Below the pieces are notes generated by a model. The model saw nothing but the letters and a program-made list of their open reading frames with translations, was not told the origin of the DNA and made no database searches. Made by a program: the position numbers and the translations under genes. From Faecalibacterium sp. I3-3-89 (GTDB lineage Bacteria > Bacillota > Clostridia > Oscillospirales > Ruminococcaceae), in assembly GCF_023347275.1 (NCBI RefSeq), contig NZ_CP094468.1, positions 1,550,001-1,614,000 on the forward strand: a stretch of DNA of 64,000 bases, given 5' to 3'. Shown here one piece after another: positions 1 through 9,342 of the stretch. Position 1 is the first letter of the stretch; the number at the start of each line of letters is the position of its first letter.

Positions 1-363
1 GTCCCGCTCCAGCTTGTTCATCAGCTCCTGCAGCTTAGGCTCCAGCACCGTGCGGTCGCCCATGAAGCAGATGCGGACGTTCCGGTTCTCGTAGTCGAAG
101 CCCTTGATGAGGTATTCGCCGAACAGCCGCATGATCGCGCCCACCTCTTCGGCGGGGCGCTTCCAGTTTTCGGTCGAGAATGCGTAAAAATACACCGACT
201 CCACGCCCAGCTCATCGCAGTAGTCCGCAATGTCCTGAAAGACCTGTGCGCCCTTCTTGTGCCCGGCGGTGCGGGGCAGGCCCCGGCTCTTGGCCCAGCG
301 GCCGTTGCCGTCCATGATGATGCCGATGGACAGTCCCTTTGCAAAATCCTTTGGATGTTCCAT
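1..363 (-). CDS. uppS: Isoprenyl transferase (undecaprenyl diphosphate synthase), 3' part missing
   Basis: Cytosolic cis-prenyltransferase that condenses isopentenyl diphosphate to build the C55 lipid carrier of peptidoglycan synthesis. The first 121 residues are visible. They contain the family motif MDGNGRWA (residues 17-24), which holds the catalytic Asp, and AFSTENW (61-67). The gene runs off the left edge, so the C-terminal half is missing here. The ATG at 363 follows AGAGGAAG. It is the last visible gene of the pyrH-frr-uppS cluster, a common Firmicutes order, 87 bp after frr. Confidence 0.95.
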   Translation of the reverse strand, partial: MEHPKDFAKGLSIGIIMDGNGRWAKSRGLPRTAGHKKGAQVFQDIADYCDELGVESVYFYAFSTENWKRPAEEVGAIMRLFGEYLIKGFDYENRNVRICFMGDRTVLEPKLQELMNKLERD

Positions 364-450
364 GCTCTTCTTCCTCTACGATTCGTCTGGCAAAAAGTGC
401 CGCGCACCTTCTCTCAGCGCACGGCACCTTCCTGCTTACAGCGGTCAGGC

Positions 451-1005
451 TCAGACGGACATGATCTCCTTCTGCTTCTCTTCCACGGCAGCGTCGATGT
501 TCTTCACATACTTGTCGGTCAGCTTCTGGACATCCTCTTCCATGGTCTTCTGGGTGTCCTCGGTCAGCTCACCGGCCTTCTTCATGGCCTTGGCTTTATC
601 CATCGCGTCGCGGCGGACGTTGCGGACGGCGACCTTTGCCTCCTCACCCATCTTGGAGACTTCCTTTGCCAGCTGCTTGCGGCGCTCCTCGTTGGGGGCC
701 GGGAAGTTCAGGCGGATGGTCTGGCCGTCGTCGATGGGGTTGATGCCCACATCGCTGGCGAGGATTGCCTTGCTGATGGCACGCAGAAGCGTGCGGTCCC
801 ACGGGGTGATGGTCAGGGTGCGGGCCTCGCTGACAGCCACAGAAGCCACCTGCTGGATGGGGGTGGGAGAGCCGTAGTAATCCACGGTCACTTTGTCCAG
901 AACGCCGGGGTTGGCACGGCCTGCGCGCACCGTCTTCAGCTCGCGCTCCAGATGCTCGACTGCGCTCTTCATCTTGTCTTCAAATGCCTTGGTGTTGCTG
1001 CTCAT
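451..1005 (-). CDS. frr: Ribosome recycling factor
   Basis: RRF splits post-termination ribosomes together with EF-G. The 184-residue length matches the family (about 185). It shows the typical RAGRANP segment near residue 28 and a long charged helical C-terminal half. The ATG at 1005 is chosen because CAGGAGACTAGGACA lies just before it; an in-frame ATG 33 bp upstream lacks a Shine-Dalgarno. It lies between pyrH and uppS, all leftward, probably one transcript. Confidence 0.97.
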   Translation of the reverse strand: MSSNTKAFEDKMKSAVEHLERELKTVRAGRANPGVLDKVTVDYYGSPTPIQQVASVAVSEARTLTITPWDRTLLRAISKAILASDVGINPIDDGQTIRLNFPAPNEERRKQLAKEVSKMGEEAKVAVRNVRRDAMDKAKAMKKAGELTEDTQKTMEEDVQKLTDKYVKNIDAAVEEKQKEIMSV

Positions 1006-1090
1006 TGTCCTAGTCTCCTGTTTGTTATCAATTTTCACCAGCCGCAGGACGCGTCTGGTTCATTCTATTGTCGGAAGCGGGGCGGTATGC

Positions 1091-1801
1091 TCAGCCCTCG
1101 TAGACCAGCGTGCCCACATTCTCGCCCTGCACGGCGCGGGCGATGTTGTCGGGGTCGGCCAGATCGAACACGAGGATGGGAAGCTTGTTGTCCCGGCAGA
1201 GGGTGGCTGCGGTGCCGTCCATGACTGCCAGACGGTCCTCCAGCACCTTGGTGAAGGTGAGGGTCTCGTACTTCTTGGCGTCGGGGTACTTGTGGGGGTC
1301 CTTGTCGTAGACGCCGTCCACCATCGTGGCCTTGAACATGATGTCGGCGCTGACCTCAACGGCGCGCAGGGCCGTAGTCGTGTCGGTGGAGAAGAAGGGG
1401 TTGCCGGTGCCGCCGCCAAAGATGGCGATCTTGCCCGCGTCCATCGCACGGAGCGCATCCTTGCGGGTGAAGGCCGGGGCCACCTGCGGCATGGTGATGG
1501 AGGTGAACACCTCCGTCGGCACGCCCAGCTGCTCCAGCTTGTCGGAGACGGCCAGTGCGTTCATCACCGTTGCCAGCATACCGATCTTATCGGCCAGCGT
1601 GCGCTCCATCTTGCCGCTGGAACGGCCGCGCCAGAAGTTGCCGCCGCCCACGACGATACCGATCTGGACGCCCAGCTCATGGGCCTTCTTCACGCCGCCG
1701 CAGATCGCGTCCATGGTCGGCTCGTCGAAGCCGGTGCCCTTCTCGCCGCCGAGTGCCTCGCCGCTGATCTTCAGAAGGATACGCTGATATTTCAATGCCA
1801 T
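1091..1801 (-). CDS. pyrH: Uridylate (UMP) kinase
   Basis: Bacterial UMP kinase of the amino-acid kinase fold; it makes UDP from UMP and ATP and is normally a hexamer feedback-inhibited by UTP. It is 236 residues. Visible family motifs are KISGEAL near the N-terminus, VVGGGNFWRG for nucleotide/substrate binding, and GGGTGNPFFSTD. The ATG (MALKYQ) at 1801 lies 11 nt after AGGTGG; an upstream GTG would overlap that Shine-Dalgarno. First visible gene of the pyrH-frr-uppS run. Confidence 0.97.
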   Translation of the reverse strand: MALKYQRILLKISGEALGGEKGTGFDEPTMDAICGGVKKAHELGVQIGIVVGGGNFWRGRSSGKMERTLADKIGMLATVMNALAVSDKLEQLGVPTEVFTSITMPQVAPAFTRKDALRAMDAGKIAIFGGGTGNPFFSTDTTTALRAVEVSADIMFKATMVDGVYDKDPHKYPDAKKYETLTFTKVLEDRLAVMDGTAATLCRDNKLPILVFDLADPDNIARAVQGENVGTLVYEG

Positions 1802-1865
1802 AATAACATACACCACCTGTATCAGATTTGGCCGCGCTGTGCGCTGCCGTTTTTATCTCTTGTCT

Positions 1866-1894
1866 ATTTTACAATAAAACTGCTCCAAAGTAAA
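1866..1894 (-). promoter_or_regulatory. Predicted promoter of pyrH-frr-uppS
   Basis: On the minus strand TTTACT, 17 bp, TAAAAT, about 65 bp upstream of the pyrH start. The -35 matches consensus at four of six positions and the -10 at five. Moderate evidence only. Confidence 0.45.
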
Positions 1895-1956
1895 CAGGCA
1901 AACGCCAGCTCTTCGGCAAAGGTTTCTCCCCCGGCCCTCTTTGCGCAAAAAAAGAC

Positions 1957-1985
1957 TGGACATTTGCCCCGGAACATGCTATAAT
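1957..1985 (+). promoter_or_regulatory. Predicted promoter of tRNA-Gly
   Basis: TGGACA, 17 bp, TATAAT with an extended TGC directly before the -10. It ends 29 bp before the tRNA. No other gene could use it. Confidence 0.75.
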
Positions 1986-2014
1986 ACTGCTTGCATCCCG
2001 GCAAAATCGAATAT

Positions 2015-2089
2015 GCGGGCATCGTACATCGGCTAGTATATCAGCCTTCCAAGCTGAGGAGGTGGGTTCGATTCCCATTGCCCGCTCCA
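2015..2089 (+). tRNA. tRNA-Gly (anticodon TCC), CCA encoded
   Basis: Cloverleaf read by eye. The 7-bp acceptor stem pairs GCGGGCA with TGCCCGC. The anticodon loop is CTTCCAA (anticodon TCC, Gly), and the T arm contains GGTTCGATTCC. A discriminator T is followed by encoded CCA. It has its own promoter and terminator. A phage-derived cassette begins 150 bp downstream, which is notable because tRNA genes are common phage attachment sites; no duplicated tRNA 3' end was seen at the far side of the cassette. Confidence 0.95.
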
Positions 2090-2095
2090 ATTTTT

Positions 2096-2131
2096 AGACG
2101 CTGGTTCGTAAAGAATCAGCGTCTTTCTTTA
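2096..2131 (+). terminator. Terminator of tRNA-Gly
   Basis: GACGCTG pairs with CAGCGTC around a short loop and is followed by a T-rich run (TTTCTTT). Confidence 0.8.
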
Positions 2132-2173
2132 TGCTCTGGCCCCACTTTTGGCCATATTCCATTCCGGAGACCC

Positions 2174-2216
2174 AAAAGCGGCCCTTTCCCCGAAAAACAG
2201 GGAGAGGGCCGCTTTT
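2174..2216. terminator. Bidirectional terminator, 3' end of the phage-like cassette
   Basis: A long stem (AAAAGCGGCCCT paired with AGGGCCGCTTTT) with A and T tracts on both sides. It can end the leftward cassette and insulate it from the tRNA gene. Confidence 0.85.
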
Positions 2217-2241
2217 CTGTTATATTATAATGTTATTGTCC

Positions 2242-2661
2242 TCACATACTCCACCGGCTCTTATCTGCCCGGGTGTCGATGTGCACCCAGCCGGTGCGGC
2301 GCTTCGGGTGGGAGGCATCCTTCGGGTAGCGCCCGATGCCGCCCCGCCCGGGCAGCAGGGTCTCGGCGTAGGCGGCGACCGAGGCCACCGGGGTGTCCTC
2401 CACCCAGAAGTCCGCCGCCCGGCCCAGCAGGTGCTGGCTGGACTTGCTGCCGCCGACGGCAGCATTGTGGGCAGCGGTGCGGTAGCCGCTGGTGATATGC
2501 AGGGGCTTTCCGAAGTGCTCCCGGATGCACTGGAGCAGCACCACAAGCTCCTCGTCGAGGAGCACGACGTCGCTGCCCTTGCAGCCGAACTCCCGCACCT
2601 TGAAGCTGGGCGAGAGCTGCCGGGTGGAGTCCCGGCGGAGGCTGTATTCACAAATCGACAT
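2242..2661 (-). CDS. M15-family zinc D-Ala-D-Ala carboxypeptidase, phage endolysin-like
   Basis: Peptidase M15 (M15A-like) of 139 residues, predicted to cut D-alanyl bonds in peptidoglycan. The zinc site is visible as SQHLLGRAADF (His, Asp) and GWVHIDTR (His-x-Asp); ITSGYRT is the usual conserved arginine segment. There is no signal peptide, as expected of a phage lysis or tail-associated enzyme. The ATG at 2661 follows GCGGAGGACTGAAG and lies within 3 bp of the XkdX stop. Last gene of a tail/lysis cassette. The alternative is a host cell-wall enzyme, but the neighbours argue for phage origin. Confidence 0.85.
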   Translation of the reverse strand: MSICEYSLRRDSTRQLSPSFKVREFGCKGSDVVLLDEELVVLLQCIREHFGKPLHITSGYRTAAHNAAVGGSKSSQHLLGRAADFWVEDTPVASVAAYAETLLPGRGGIGRYPKDASHPKRRTGWVHIDTRADKSRWSM

Positions 2662-2663
2662 CT

Positions 2664-2807
2664 TCAGTCCTCCGCTCCGCCCTTCTTCCCGCAGATCTCT
2701 TCAAACTCCGCCTTGGAGAGGATGCCTTTACGGACATACACCCGCAGCATGGCCTCCGAGATGCGGCCCTGCTCCCAGCGTTCGGCCAGTTTTTCCTTGT
2801 TGCTCAT
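2664..2807 (-). CDS. XkdX-family small phage protein
   Basis: A 47-residue protein with the pattern of XkdX proteins of PBSX-like phages: WEQGRISEAMLRVYVRKG, then a short acidic/basic helix ending in FEEICG. XkdX genes sit immediately after tail-fibre genes and before lysis genes, which is the position here. Their function is unknown. The ATG at 2807 follows AAAGGAGACGAAAAC. Overlooked easily because of its size. Confidence 0.8.
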   Translation of the reverse strand: MSNKEKLAERWEQGRISEAMLRVYVRKGILSKAEFEEICGKKGGAED

Positions 2808-2823
2808 GTTTTCGTCTCCTTTC

Positions 2824-3171
2824 TTATTCTGCATCCGGCAGGCTCAGGGCCACCATGTCTTCCAGCGCGTCCGCAATGCGGGTCTGGTCGGAGACGCCGG
2901 TGTCCGCAGGCGGGGCATCCTCAAAGGCCTCCATGGCGGCGAGGTAGTCCTCGTCGGTGGTGCAGCCGCTGAAGTCACAGCCTGCCTTCCGGCAGCGCTC
3001 CACGGCCTCGTCGAAGATGAGGGCCACGCTGCCGTTGATGACGCCGCCGCCCACGATCATCTTCGCAAAGCGGCCCCACGGGTAGCGGTCGAGCCACTGT
3101 TCGGCGGTGAGCACCTCGCCCACCGGGGTGATCACATCGGAGCTGTTGTCGTAGATCTTGTAACGTGCCAT
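2824..3171 (-). CDS. Uncharacterised protein of the phage-like cassette
   Basis: A 115-residue acidic soluble protein that I do not recognise. It begins MARYKIYDNSSDV and has a Gly/Val-rich middle (MIVGGGVINGSVALIF). No signal peptide or membrane segment is evident. A strong Shine-Dalgarno (AAGGAGGAAACTCAGA) precedes the ATG at 3171. It lies between the kelch-like protein and XkdX, where tail-associated small proteins usually sit. Confidence 0.7.
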   Translation of the reverse strand: MARYKIYDNSSDVITPVGEVLTAEQWLDRYPWGRFAKMIVGGGVINGSVALIFDEAVERCRKAGCDFSGCTTDEDYLAAMEAFEDAPPADTGVSDQTRIADALEDMVALSLPDAE

Positions 3172-3192
3172 TCTGAGTTTCCTCCTTATTCC

Positions 3193-4305
3193 TTATATGG
3201 TATAAACGTCAACGGTGTCATGGTAGAGGCTTTCCGTGTTCCTGCCGCCCGCGAACAACACATAGTCCCCGACGGCGGCAGCGGCCATGCTGTCCCTCGC
3301 CTCGCTCAGAGCAGTGATGGTCGTTCTGGTCAGCGAGGCGTCGCAGACATCCACCGTGCCGGACTCATCGCCGCCTGCGAAAAATGCATACCCACCGGCC
3401 GTCACCGCATCCGGCTGTCTTGCCGCGCTGAGGATGCTGACCGTTGTTTTGGTGAGGGAGGCGTCGTAGACATCCGCATCGGCCGTATCGCCCGCAAAGA
3501 GGGCATATCCGCCCACCGCCGCCGCGGCATAGCTGTTCTGGGCACTGCTCAGGTCTGCCGCTGCCGTGAGGGTCAGGGAAGCGTCGTAGGCGTCCACCAC
3601 AAGACTGCCATCCTTGGGGGTGCCGCCTGCAAAGAGGGCATGGCTCCCGACGGTCGCGCCCGCCGGGAAGAACCGTTTGGTGGACAGCGGCGTGCCCGCC
3701 GTCCGGGTGAGGGCCTCATCGTAGACGTCCACGGTCGTGAAAGCGCCGCCCGTGGTAAGGCCGCCCTGTCCGCCTCCGGCAAAGAGCGCACGGGAGCCAA
3801 GCACCGTGCAGCCCATCCTCGTCCGCATCCTGCTCAGCGCGGCGGCTGACGTCCGGGTGAGGGAGGCGTCGTAGGAATCCACCGTGTTATAGCCCCCTCG
3901 GGCGGTCGGCGTAGCAGTCCCGCCCGCAAACAGAGCATGCGCCCCGAGCGGCACGGCAGAATGCAGATACCTCTTGTCCCCCAGCGCCGCCGGGGCCGTC
4001 CGTGTGAGGGAGGTGTCGTAAGCGTCCACCGTATTGCAGACCGCGTTCGAGGCCGTGCCAGCGAAGCGTCCGCCCCCGATGAGCGCACTGTTCCCTGCCG
4101 CTGCGGCCTTTGCGCCGTACTTCGGGGCCGCGAGAGGCACACCCGTCCCGGCATACTCCGGCTCTGCGCTGTAGCACAGCCGCGCCCTGTTCCCGACGCC
4201 AACGTACATCTTCCGGACTGCACGGGCCTTGCCCGCCACCCCGACATAGGCTTTTTTCATCCTGCGGGCGACGCCGCCCGCACCTACATAGATCCCCTTT
4301 GCCAT
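3193..4305 (-). CDS. Kelch-like beta-propeller phage tail protein
   Basis: A 370-residue repeat protein. Residues 1-45 hold three copies of a YVGVxGxAR-like unit (GIYVGAGGVARR, KAYVGVAGKARAV, KMYVGVGNRAR), a pattern seen in tail-fibre tips. From about residue 90 there are six units of about 45 residues, each with VDxYDxSLTRT, a variable stretch and xALFAGG; the last partial unit closes the ring. This is the geometry of a six-bladed kelch/galactose-oxidase-type propeller, probably for receptor or glycan binding (inference). The gene follows the collagen-like fibre gene by 12 bp. The repeats are protein-level; the DNA copies are diverged. Confidence 0.75.
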   Translation of the reverse strand: MAKGIYVGAGGVARRMKKAYVGVAGKARAVRKMYVGVGNRARLCYSAEPEYAGTGVPLAAPKYGAKAAAAGNSALIGGGRFAGTASNAVCNTVDAYDTSLTRTAPAALGDKRYLHSAVPLGAHALFAGGTATPTARGGYNTVDSYDASLTRTSAAALSRMRTRMGCTVLGSRALFAGGGQGGLTTGGAFTTVDVYDEALTRTAGTPLSTKRFFPAGATVGSHALFAGGTPKDGSLVVDAYDASLTLTAAADLSSAQNSYAAAAVGGYALFAGDTADADVYDASLTKTTVSILSAARQPDAVTAGGYAFFAGGDESGTVDVCDASLTRTTITALSEARDSMAAAAVGDYVLFAGGRNTESLYHDTVDVYTI

Positions 4306-4317
4306 CTTCTGCCCCCT

Positions 4318-5238
4318 TTACGCATACACGATGAGCACCTTGTTGGTGGCAAGGCTGCTGCCTGCACCGGGGTCGGCCGTCTGGGCCGCAAAGGTGAATC
4401 CGTTGACACTGTTGGCCGTACCGCCCGCCGAGGAAGAACCGGCGTAGCTGTGAGTATGGCTGGCAGCGGCTTTCCCGGCCAACGCGCTGCCGACGGCCTT
4501 GGCATCTGCCGCCGCGCCTGACACGGCGAGGGTGGCATCCACCTCCACCGCCTTTCCCGCCGCGCCCGTCTGGCCCCTCGGGCCTTGCGGGCCGGTCGCA
4601 CCGGCGGGGCCTGCCGGGCCAGTATCGCCTTTTTCGCCTTTCGGCCCCTGCGGGCCTGTGTCGCCCTTCGGGCCTTGTGCGCCCCGTGCACCGGGGTCGC
4701 CCTTCTCGCCCTTGAAGTTTCCCGAGGCGATGCCCTCTTGCAGAGTCTTCAGGCTGCGGGCCGCAGCGGCGGCGCTGTCCGACGCGCTGCTCTGGGCCGT
4801 CTCGGCCCGCGCAGCGCTCTTCTCCACGTCGGCACCGGCCCCTTCCAGCTGACCCACCAGCTGCTGCCATGCCGGAGTGCCCGGCGGCGGCAGAGTGCCG
4901 TCCTCTGTGCCGGAGTTTGCGGCCACCCGGTAGCGCAGATCGGCACTGGTGAGGGTGCGGACGCCGTCGCTGCCCTCGAAGGTGATGCATCCTTCGCCGG
5001 GCACTGCCGTGACCAGCGCGGGCACCTCCACCACCCCATCCTCCACCAGCGATGCGGGCGGGCTGCCGCCCGGCGTGTGCCAGAACGCCCGGAGGGTCAT
5101 CCCCTTCCACTCGTCGGCGGCGCTCACCCTCAGCCGGTAGACGCCGCAGTTCCTGCTGTAGCCGAGCTGCAGCGCATCCATGCTGCCCGGCGTCTTTACT
5201 GCGCCGGAGGACGCAAGCGAGAGCTTGTATTCTATCAT
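4318..5238 (-). CDS. Collagen-like phage tail fibre protein
   Basis: A 306-residue protein. The N-terminal 130 residues resemble a baseplate/tail attachment domain ([11 protein letters not shown] start, beta-rich). A short helical linker follows. Then comes an uninterrupted Gly-X-Y run of about 17 triplets (residues 177-228, e.g. [16 protein letters not shown]), then a C-terminal tip with [10 protein letters not shown], a His-rich knob typical of tail fibres. The collagen stretch should trimerise. First gene of the cassette; the ATG at 5238 follows AAAGGAGGTCTCTGG. Confidence 0.85.
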   Translation of the reverse strand: MIEYKLSLASSGAVKTPGSMDALQLGYSRNCGVYRLRVSAADEWKGMTLRAFWHTPGGSPPASLVEDGVVEVPALVTAVPGEGCITFEGSDGVRTLTSADLRYRVAANSGTEDGTLPPPGTPAWQQLVGQLEGAGADVEKSAARAETAQSSASDSAAAAARSLKTLQEGIASGNFKGEKGDPGARGAQGPKGDTGPQGPKGEKGDTGPAGPAGATGPQGPRGQTGAAGKAVEVDATLAVSGAAADAKAVGSALAGKAAASHTHSYAGSSSAGGTANSVNGFTFAAQTADPGAGSSLATNKVLIVYA

Positions 5239-5381
5239 CCAGAGACCTCCTTTTTTGATTCGGCAGATGCTTTTCCGGCAGGGGCGCTTCTGCCATCACA
5301 CCCGCCGGGACAAAAATGCCAAGCGGCTCCTGAGCGCAATCAACAACCATTGCTTGTCATTTTCGTCTTTTCTTGTGCCAT

Positions 5382-5410
5382 ATGGTAGCATCTCGCCGCT
5401 GCGAAGTCAA
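5382..5410 (-). promoter_or_regulatory. Predicted promoter of the phage-like tail cassette
   Basis: On the minus strand TTGACT, 17 bp, TACCAT, giving a leader of about 137 nt before the fibre gene. The 328-bp gap from 5239 to 5566 holds only this promoter, the leader and the terminator of the next operon; no integrase or repressor gene is seen in it. Confidence 0.55.
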
Positions 5411-5481
5411 CAGATTTTGCGAAATAGTCGGAAACTTGTGCGAAAACGCGCAGAAAATCGCGCTTTGCCCCTGTCGCAGGC

Positions 5482-5526
5482 AAAAAAAACGGCCCGGGCC
5501 GTGTGCGTACACATCGGCTCGGGCCG
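5482..5526 (-). terminator. Terminator of the MBL-fold hydrolase gene
   Basis: An 11-bp GC-rich stem (CGGCCCGAGCC pairing with GGCCCGGGCCG) followed on the minus strand by eight T. Confidence 0.9.
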
Positions 5527-5566
5527 GGGCATCTGATTCGATTTTACTGCGGCCGGGGCATCCTGC

Positions 5567-7174
5567 TCATCTGTCCCACTTGTCGCAGAGGGCGTTGATC
5601 TGGTCGGCGAACTTGGCGAGGTCCTTGTTGGCGCCGCCCTCGTTGTGCTCGATGACCCGCAGCAGGCGCTTGCCTGCGCTGAGCAGCCGCTGGAAGACGG
5701 TGGCCGCACGGGCTGCACCCTCGCTGACGCGGTGCTCGATGCGGGTGCGGGTGCCTTCCTTCAGGCAGACAGCACCCTCGGCCCCGATGGCCCACTGCTC
5801 ACCGTTGTAGGGCGCACAGGCGGTGAAGCCCTGCTCGGTGAGGGTCTGGGTGAAGATATTCTCCACCTCGTCCTCGCCATGGATGACGAAGACCCGCTTG
5901 GGCTTCGGCTCGAAGGAGTTCACCCACTTCAGCAGGCCCTCCCTGTCGGCGTGGCCCGAAAGGCCGGTAAGCTGGCAGATCTCGGCCTGCACCTCGATGG
6001 ACTCGCCAAAGAGCTTGACGTTCGTTGCCCCCTCCAGCAGGGAGCGGCCCAGCGTGCTCACAGCCTGATAGCCCACGAAGAGGATGGTGCACTCCTTCCG
6101 CCAGAGGTTGTGCTTGAGGTGGTGGCGGATACGGCCCGCCTCGCACATTCCGCTGGCCGAGATGATGACCTTGGGCACGGGGTCGGTGTTGATGGCACGG
6201 GACTCGTCGCTGGTAACGCTGACCTTCAGGCCCGGGAACTGGATGGGGTCGATGCCCTTGGCCAGCAGGGCGTTGGCCTCCTTGTCGAAGCAGGAGGGGT
6301 CGGTATCCTTGAAGATGCGGGTGGCCTCGATGGCCAGCGGGCTGTCGATATAGACCGGGAAGCAGCCGTGGCCGGTGACAAGGTTCTTCTCCTTGATCTC
6401 ACGGATGAAGTAGAGCAGCTCCTGCGTGCGTCCCACCGCAAAGCTCGGGATGACCACATTGCCGCCCCGGTCGAAGGTGCGCTGCAAAATTTTCGCCAGC
6501 TCGCCCACATAGTCGGGCTTGGGGCCGTGGCAGCGGTCACCGTAGGTGGACTCCATAAAGACATAGTCCGCATCCTTCAGGTAGGTGGGGTCCTTGATGA
6601 TGGGCTGATGGAGGTTGCCGATGTCGCCGGAGAAGACGAGCTTGGTGGTCGCGCCGTTCTCCGTCACCCAGATCTCGATGCTGGACGAGCCGAGAAGATG
6701 GCCCACATCCACAAAGCGGATGACGAGGCCGGGGGCAAGCTCGACCTCTTTGTTGTAGTCGAACCCCCGGAACAGCGCGATGGCCGCCTCGGCGTCCTGA
6801 ATGGTGTACATCGGCTCCACCGGCTCCGCGCCGGAGCGCTGGCCCTTGCGGTTCTTCCACTCGGCCTCGAACTCCTGAATGTGGGCCGAGTCCCGCAGCA
6901 TGATGCTGCACAGCTCTGCCGTGGGCTTGGTGGCATAAATTCTGCCCCGGAAGCCGTTGCGCACCAGCAGGGGCAGCAGGCCCGTGTGGTCGATATGGGC
7001 ATGGGTGGCCAGCACGCCGTCGATCTCGCCCGGTGCAACAGGGATGGGCTGGTTCTCGTAGACATCCTTGCCCTGCTCCATCCCGCAGTCGATGAGGAAG
7101 CGCTGTCCCGCCGCTTCCAAAAGGGTACAGCTGCCGGTCACTTCGTGGTTGGCACCCAAAAACGTCAGTTTCAT
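5567..7174 (-). CDS. MBL-fold/beta-CASP RNA-processing hydrolase
   Basis: A 535-residue metallo-beta-lactamase fold protein with a beta-CASP insertion and a C-terminal RMMBL segment, the architecture of RNases and RNA 3'-processing enzymes. The metal motif THAHIDHTG lies near residue 55, followed by VGHLLGSSS, FSGDIG, the beta-CASP arginine segment SFAVGRTQELLY, and SGHADREGLL with VIHGE near the end. About 80 residues follow the RMMBL motif and are helical and basic. Function: probably endo- or exonucleolytic RNA turnover; no specific substrate can be read. The ATG at 7174 is chosen because GTTGGAGGTGTGTCT precedes it. Confidence 0.85.
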   Translation of the reverse strand: MKLTFLGANHEVTGSCTLLEAAGQRFLIDCGMEQGKDVYENQPIPVAPGEIDGVLATHAHIDHTGLLPLLVRNGFRGRIYATKPTAELCSIMLRDSAHIQEFEAEWKNRKGQRSGAEPVEPMYTIQDAEAAIALFRGFDYNKEVELAPGLVIRFVDVGHLLGSSSIEIWVTENGATTKLVFSGDIGNLHQPIIKDPTYLKDADYVFMESTYGDRCHGPKPDYVGELAKILQRTFDRGGNVVIPSFAVGRTQELLYFIREIKEKNLVTGHGCFPVYIDSPLAIEATRIFKDTDPSCFDKEANALLAKGIDPIQFPGLKVSVTSDESRAINTDPVPKVIISASGMCEAGRIRHHLKHNLWRKECTILFVGYQAVSTLGRSLLEGATNVKLFGESIEVQAEICQLTGLSGHADREGLLKWVNSFEPKPKRVFVIHGEDEVENIFTQTLTEQGFTACAPYNGEQWAIGAEGAVCLKEGTRTRIEHRVSEGAARAATVFQRLLSAGKRLLRVIEHNEGGANKDLAKFADQINALCDKWDR

Positions 7175-7305
7175 AGACACACCTCCAACGGGTTTATCCA
7201 ACTTTGGTATACTAAGTATAACACGTTTTGCCCCGCAATGCCGCCCAAATCGAAGGCCGATTCTCGGGCAAAACGCCGAAACCATCAAAAATTTTTTATA
7301 CAATC

Positions 7306-7333
7306 TTGACAAACCACCCCCGGATGATATAAA
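7306..7333 (+). promoter_or_regulatory. Predicted promoter of typA
   Basis: Perfect -35 TTGACA, 16 bp, TATAAA, 55 bp upstream of the typA start. Confidence 0.7.
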
Positions 7334-7388
7334 CTTAAATCGTATGACGTAACTTCTACAGAGATTCCAAATAGAGAGGTTGTATTTT

Positions 7389-9212
<1,824 letters not shown>

Positions 9213-9234
9213 GCTCTTCCCCTATAAAAGCAGC

Positions 9235-9278
9235 GATCCCGTCCCCTGCATCCCGGATGCAGAGGGCGGGATCTTTTT
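9235..9278 (+). terminator. Terminator of typA
   Basis: GATCCCG(T)CCC and GGGCGGGATC form the stem around a second small hairpin, followed by TTTTT. Confidence 0.85.
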
Positions 9279-9283
9279 GCAGC

Positions 9284-9329
9284 AAAACATCCGCAGCGGC
9301 CCGGAACGGGCGCACTGCGGATGTTTTTT
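9284..9329 (-). terminator. Terminator of the SGNH hydrolase gene (probably bidirectional)
   Basis: AACATCCGCAG pairs with CTGCGGATGTT. Read leftwards it ends in TTTTGC; it also has T6 on the plus side, so it can back up typA termination. Confidence 0.75.
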
Positions 9330-9342
9330 CTTATTCTGATGT

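Noticed and set aside
1006-1038. Longer frr start at 1038
   Set aside because: The downstream ATG has a clear Shine-Dalgarno; the extension is absent from the family.
2131-3849. A 572-codon plus-strand frame over the phage cassette
   Set aside because: Antisense to M15, XkdX and the kelch-like gene, all of which have motifs and Shine-Dalgarno sequences.
4530-4700. DNA repeat array in the collagen-like gene
   Set aside because: Explained by Gly-X-Y codons; the DNA units are not identical.
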